A stretch of DNA of 64,000 nt from Puffinus mauretanicus (taxonomy: Eukaryota; Chordata; Aves; Procellariiformes; Procellariidae): contig JAJKFH010000470.1 of NCBI GenBank assembly GCA_023333565.1, positions 682,001-746,000 of the forward strand, read 5' to 3'. Shown here in pieces: positions 52,501 to 58,500 of this stretch; within the stretch, counting starts at the first letter, position 1; every line of letters begins with the position of its first letter. The translations under genes and the position numbers were made by a program. The notes beneath the pieces were generated by a model. It saw only the letters and a program-made list of their open reading frames with translations, was not told the origin of the DNA and did not search any database.

Positions 52501-55500
52501 GCCCAACACAGTACTCAGGCGTGAGCTAAGTGGGTGCTCATGCGTGGACTCATTGGGTGCTCAGACATGAGTTAATAGGGCGCTCATGTGTGAACCAGCT
52601 GGGCATTCATTAGTAAATTAAATGGGTGCTCATGCATGAACTGATTGGGCGCTCATGCATAAATTGATTGGGTGTTCACGCGTGAACTAATTGGGCGCTC
52701 ATGCATGAAAACAGTAAACCCTGCAATTTATGCTCAATGCATGAGGTAAGAGCTTGAAGCAGATCCAAAGGCCTGATTCCAAATTTACATTCATTTATCA
52801 GTTCTGTGGGACAGATCTAATTACTAAAACAGTATTGGGTTTTGGTTGGAGAGGCAAACTGACTATGTTTTACACTCTTTATGCTTGTAAATGGTCCAGA
52901 GAAGTCCATAATGGACCAGAGAAGACTTCAGACAAAGCGGTCAGCAGGGAAACTTTGCCACAAACCCTTTGAAGACATTCTGGTTTTGTTTAAGTCTCCA
53001 GCGAGGAAGTATTCCCAAACCTATGTATCAAAAGATCTGCTAAATCAGGAACCTCCTTCAAGACAGAAGCTGAAGGTCTTGAGTTCCAGTCCTGCCACTG
53101 ACTTTAAGAAATTCACCTTTTCTATGCAATACCTATGAACTGGAAGCTATAGCACTTAGCCACATGCACATAATTTTTAAATATACTTATTAATTCTGGT
53201 AAGTCAAAGCAAATGTAAAAGGTAAAGCAATGTCTAAAAGTCAGCAACATCATGATATGGGCCTTTTTTCTTAGACACCAAAGGTAGACAAAACCAGAGC
53301 CTATATGTCTGGATTTTCTCATAGCCATTCATCTTGAGCTGCTGTTCAAAATCCTTATAAAACACAAAGCAGGAGGAAAGAATGATTGAATTGAGTAACT
53401 GGTGTCTGATCAACTACATTAGTTAATTACACCATCACTTAATATGTGATTCATGTTCAAAGGTGGTTTTAAATACATAGCTAACTTAAAAAATAGAAGT
53501 TCTTAAATTTTATGTTAAGTCCAACACATACTACAGACATTGACAGAAGCTAGAAATAGAAAGGTTTGTTTTAACATTTATACATTTCTGTACTTGCTAG
53601 GCATAAAAATAGAAGTCAAATTGCACAGTCCTGTTAGCTACCAAAATGTAATGTGCAAATAAAGTGCCCAGGAGACCTAATAAAATGCCATAAATGAACT
53701 ACTGTAAAAAATATCAGACCACACCTATTCAGCAGGATAAATTCAAATGTCTTACAAAGAAATGTATTCTCTTTCCTTTTTATAGAGTAAGAACTGTTTT
53801 GGGGAAAGAAAGAATGAGTTTCAAAATATACAAAGAAACTTTGAATAATAAGTGAAAAGGGTTTCAAGATCAAGTTGAATGCAGAATGCTACTTAATTCC
53901 GCTATAGATTGGAACAGGATCAAGCAGTGACATAGCATCTACTTTAGAAGGATGCATAGGTATTAATATTAAAGCACCACATTTTCATGCCTAAGATTAA
54001 CTTCTACAAGCATTCATTTCCATAACCAGGGTTCTTCTAGAAATCAAAGCACAGGCTTGCTGTTTTCTACTCTGACACTGCTGAGTGAACAGTTAATTGC
54101 CACCAAAGTGGGGAAAAAAGCTGGACATATCATATATATGTATGTATTTAGGTCTTTGTGTAAGCTCTACCTATGAGACTAGCCAAATCGGTCTGCAGTC
54201 AAACCCACTGTACAGACTAGAAGGATCACTGCAGGAAGCCTGCTATGGAACAAATCCAAACTTGATCAAACATGGCAAACTATTGATAGACAAATCAAAT
54301 ACATAATTACAAAACGTAAGGTATATGTACGTGCTCACAAGGACAAGCAGAAGCCCACACAAAATGATAAGATTATTTGGTTGTGAAAGGATTACCCCTG
54401 AGAGTAAAACATGCAGAATCACACAAAATTTGTAGATAGTTTTTGTAAAATCTTTGAGGTTTTTCACATGGAAATTTGCAATGAAAAATTTCCATTGACA
54501 CAGTGAGGTGTCAACTGAGAATCTCAAATACAGATTTTTGTTTGAGCTACAGAACGTATATCATACAGACCTAACCTGGCACTTCCTCATCCCATTATCT
54601 CAGGTGCTGACTCTTAATGAAAAGGCAGCTCCATTCATCCTTTAGTTGAGACTTCCAATGATAACACCAAATTGCACCAGCCTCTCCTGAACAAAGGTAC
54701 TTGTCTATAACCAACCCATTTCATGCAGCCGTGCGATAGCAACATACTGTGGCTACTGCATAGCTAGCTAGGACTGAACCAGTGATATAAAGACGATTTA
54801 GATGATTATTCTCATGCAAAAAATTCTGAAATGAACCACAAATTGCCTTGGAAGAAGGGAGGCAGGGAATGACTTTTTGTCAAAATTTAAGCAAGACATA
54901 ACTCCTTCTTTCCTAATCTAAGCTGATGTGCTTTTTTTTTTTTTTTAAGAGTACACTGACATAGAAAATAAAAAAATCTTCTCTCCATCCAACAGAAATC
55001 CTAGAAGGCAGCTGTGCAGTCCTGACCAACATGAAATATTCTGCTAAAATAACAAACTAAACAAAAAGGTAACCAGGGCTAAAATGGCCTAGACAGCTTA
55101 GCATCACTACCTGGAAAATAACTTGGCATCCAAGTCCACAGCTACATCCAAACAGAGAGAGGATCAGCTCTGTTTGCTGTATCAAACATGGCTCAGATTT
55201 TTTTCTCTCTTCCTCTCTCTTCAAACATAAATAGTTCCAGGCTCTTAAATAAATTAGCTCAACTTTGGTTATACAGGCTGTTTCATTTTTTCTCCAAAAG
55301 GGAATATAGATGTTTGTTTAAAAATTGTAAATAGAATATAAACGGAGATTTTCCATTACATAGTGATCCTTTCCAGTAAGTAACGATCAGCGCTATGTCC
55401 ATTTTTCTTCCTTATCCTATACTTGGGGATAACAGCATTATTATGACTACTTCTGATGGCAAACGGATGAAAAAATAATTATGCCATAAGAGGAGATTTA

Positions 55501-58500
55501 CCTGTATTTATTCACCGTATAAGCAAAATAATAATCAGGTTTAAAATGCACAGAAAATAAGTGCAACAAAATTACTTACCATTACTTAAAATTTTGTTCT
55601 TTAAAAAAACCTGCTTTCTTTATATATATGTGTTGTGTGGAACATGTGAAACCTAGAAAGGCTAATTAGTGAAAGACAACAGTTCTTAAAAGCCCTACAA
55701 GCACTTACCACTTGGCTCTGTTGGGACTGTTCCTAGGAATCAAGTGGTGCCTGTATGGATTATGTTGCCGCTGGGATTTTTTGCATCAAGATAGTTATAG
55801 TAGTGTAGCTCTAAGATAAAAATACATCATGCAGTAACAATATGACAGCGTAAACAGAAGGTTCACCCTAGCTTCAAACTGTGGCAAGTTGTTTTGTGTA
55901 TTAGTGTGGAACATTTTGATTATGTTTTCAAAGATATAAAACTAAAGCAGGTCTTAAGTACTTCCACGATGGGATGTGAAGTTTGGCTTTAGGGCATGAT
56001 TAGCCAAGGGCAGGGGTTTTTCTTCTCAATATTACAGTGATGCTTCACAAACTGGCTGGGGTGAGGTGTCTCTGGCTTTGAATCTTTCTTTAGCATGGAG
56101 CAGATTATTACTATTATTATTGATTTATGTCATGCCTGTCTGCTTCCAGCCTCAAAACACTTTACTAAGTTACAATATACATAGGAATCATTTCACGTCA
56201 GCCACCACCATGCTGTAGCCTTCTCTGGAGGGAAACTGAAGGGAGCCATTAGGATGGTGCCTGCAACATTAAACAACAATCCAGGAGAGGAAGTAAAGAA
56301 TACTCTGGCTCCTTAAAGCAATGGCTCAACAGAATGCAGTTACTGAACTGCCATCCAGCTGGGACACCAAAGTCAATACCCATTCACCGTGTGTGGTTAA
56401 AATTAAATCTCCTAATGAAGTGAGATGGTTTTAGTGGTTAGAGAGTGAGTGCAAAGTATTATTCTCCTGTATTATTATTTGCAAGTTATACAGCTAACAA
56501 GGGAAAAGATCACACACAGGAAAATAGCAGACAGTTAGATAATGTTCCAAGCCCAGTTTCTAAATGGCATTTGGGCAAATAAAGCTTTGGAAAAATATGT
56601 TAAAAAAAAAGATGACACAGAAAAAAGAAATTGGCAGCTTCTCAATGTTTTTAGGGAATGAAACTAAACTGAACAGAAGCGATGTCAGTTTTTATCCCCT
56701 GTAATTCAGGTCCAGAGAAAAGAATATTATTAGCTTCTGTTAATGAGAAGGTATTCCCTAAACACTGCTCCAAATGTTCCTGAATTTTAATTTGCTTAGA
56801 AAAAGAAATGGTAAAGTATTGAGGGGAAAAAACCCTAACAGCTTATTTTTGTCCCTAAATTAGCAAAATGGTTACATGGTTTTCTGGATAGGAGGTTTAT
56901 ATATCTGACTAAAAAGATCCTCACACAATGTTATCAAGCTCTCCTTTCAGGGCTAGTAATTGCTAGCTGGTTCTAATCATTCTTGCAAGTGATCATTTGA
57001 AAGGTTCATTTTATGACCCCTCAAACTAGCACAAAGAATCTCACTCCATAATGTAATAAACAATTCTACAACCAGTGCTTAATTAATTCCCGAAAGTCAC
57101 CAAAAGGAGCTATTAATGATCTTTCTTTTTATCTAACCATAAATATGCAAGTCTCCTGGGATAAAGGATTTAAAAAGAACACTCTGGCAAAACTAACTGT
57201 CAACTTGATAAAGCATAAAATGATCACCAGTGAGGGCAATTCAAAATACGACAGCAATGCTACCTAGTCTGATTAGAAAGTTAGGTCAGGTTGGATTAAA
57301 TTTCTCTGAACGTTGTGCTTACCAAAAAGAGGACAGAATTGACATGGTGCAAAACAGACTCAACCCAAATGACTCTACAAGAGAAAAATACTACAACCTT
57401 TAGAAAATTATTTTAAAAAATCAATTCTATTTGGGTATTTGCTTTACTGTGAAAATATCAACAATCATTATATTAGAGCGTGGACAATATTTCAGGGTTG
57501 TTTAAAATACGCGTATTACAAAGAGCAGGCTGATATTTTCAAGAGAACTTAAGCATTTCAGGAGCCCAACTATCATTTTCACAAGTAAATCAGGCAGTAG
57601 GAAGCCCTTAAATGAAATTTAGTTTCCTGGCAACGCAACCCAATGCTGAAAATTAGATTTAGGCTTCCAAAGGGCTTTGATGTTTTTGAACATCACACTT
57701 CCTGCAGCACTGCACAGCTGACTAGGTGTAATACAGTAATTTACCCTTCTACTGAGGCTATCAGGAATGGAATCACTTTGATGGCTATAGTAATATCTGG
57801 GAGGTTGTTTTTTTTTCTTACATTGTAAAAAAAATTTTTACTGGTCATAGCCAGTGATGACTGGAAACTGACCAGAAGCAGGGGGAGGAAAGAAAGAGAG
57901 AATCTGCCTTTTCCAAAATAAACTCATGCAGTCCTTTGGGTGCTTGTGCTTGATGACAGTGCAGCCTGTGCACTGGCATGTCCCACCTTCAGAAAAGCTC
58001 CATGAGTTATTGGACCCTCGATGGACTAGGACTTTCTGAATCTCTCCTGTTGAACCAATGCCTGTGACACTCACACATGGAAACATGAAATAGACTACCT
58101 CACAATACAGCCATTACGGTTCTTGCTACGTGTATGGAAATCCAAGGTTCAAGTACCTCTCAAATGTGTTTTTAAGTATTAATACAAAGAAACAAACACA
58201 ACAGGAAACATTAAGAGAGACACAGTGGGAAATAAGTAAGAGGACTTTCAGGCTCCCCACTCCTTGACTCCCCTGGGCTGGGCAAAGAAGGCCTCAGATC
58301 TTCAGAACGGTGCTTTTCAGTCCCTTGACCTGTGGAAGGACTTAGACTGGAAGATGGAGGCTGCAGATTGCTGCACTTAACACTGAAGACCTTACTGTTC
58401 GAAACATTTTAGAAAACCTGGAAGTTCCTTTAAACAGGAAATTTTAAAATTTCTCAGTTTTGTTCTAATCTTCAGTAAAACTTTTTTTTTCTTTTTTAAT

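Noticed and set aside
52508..52714. CRISPR-like array
   Set aside because: The units are directly contiguous without unique spacers, and the genome is vertebrate; this is a minisatellite.
57838..58086. 82-codon minus-strand ORF with a Cys-rich stretch in the FN3 intron
   Set aside because: No convincing splice sites, no recognised family, and insertion there would disrupt the FN3 domain that W2 and W3 form when joined directly.
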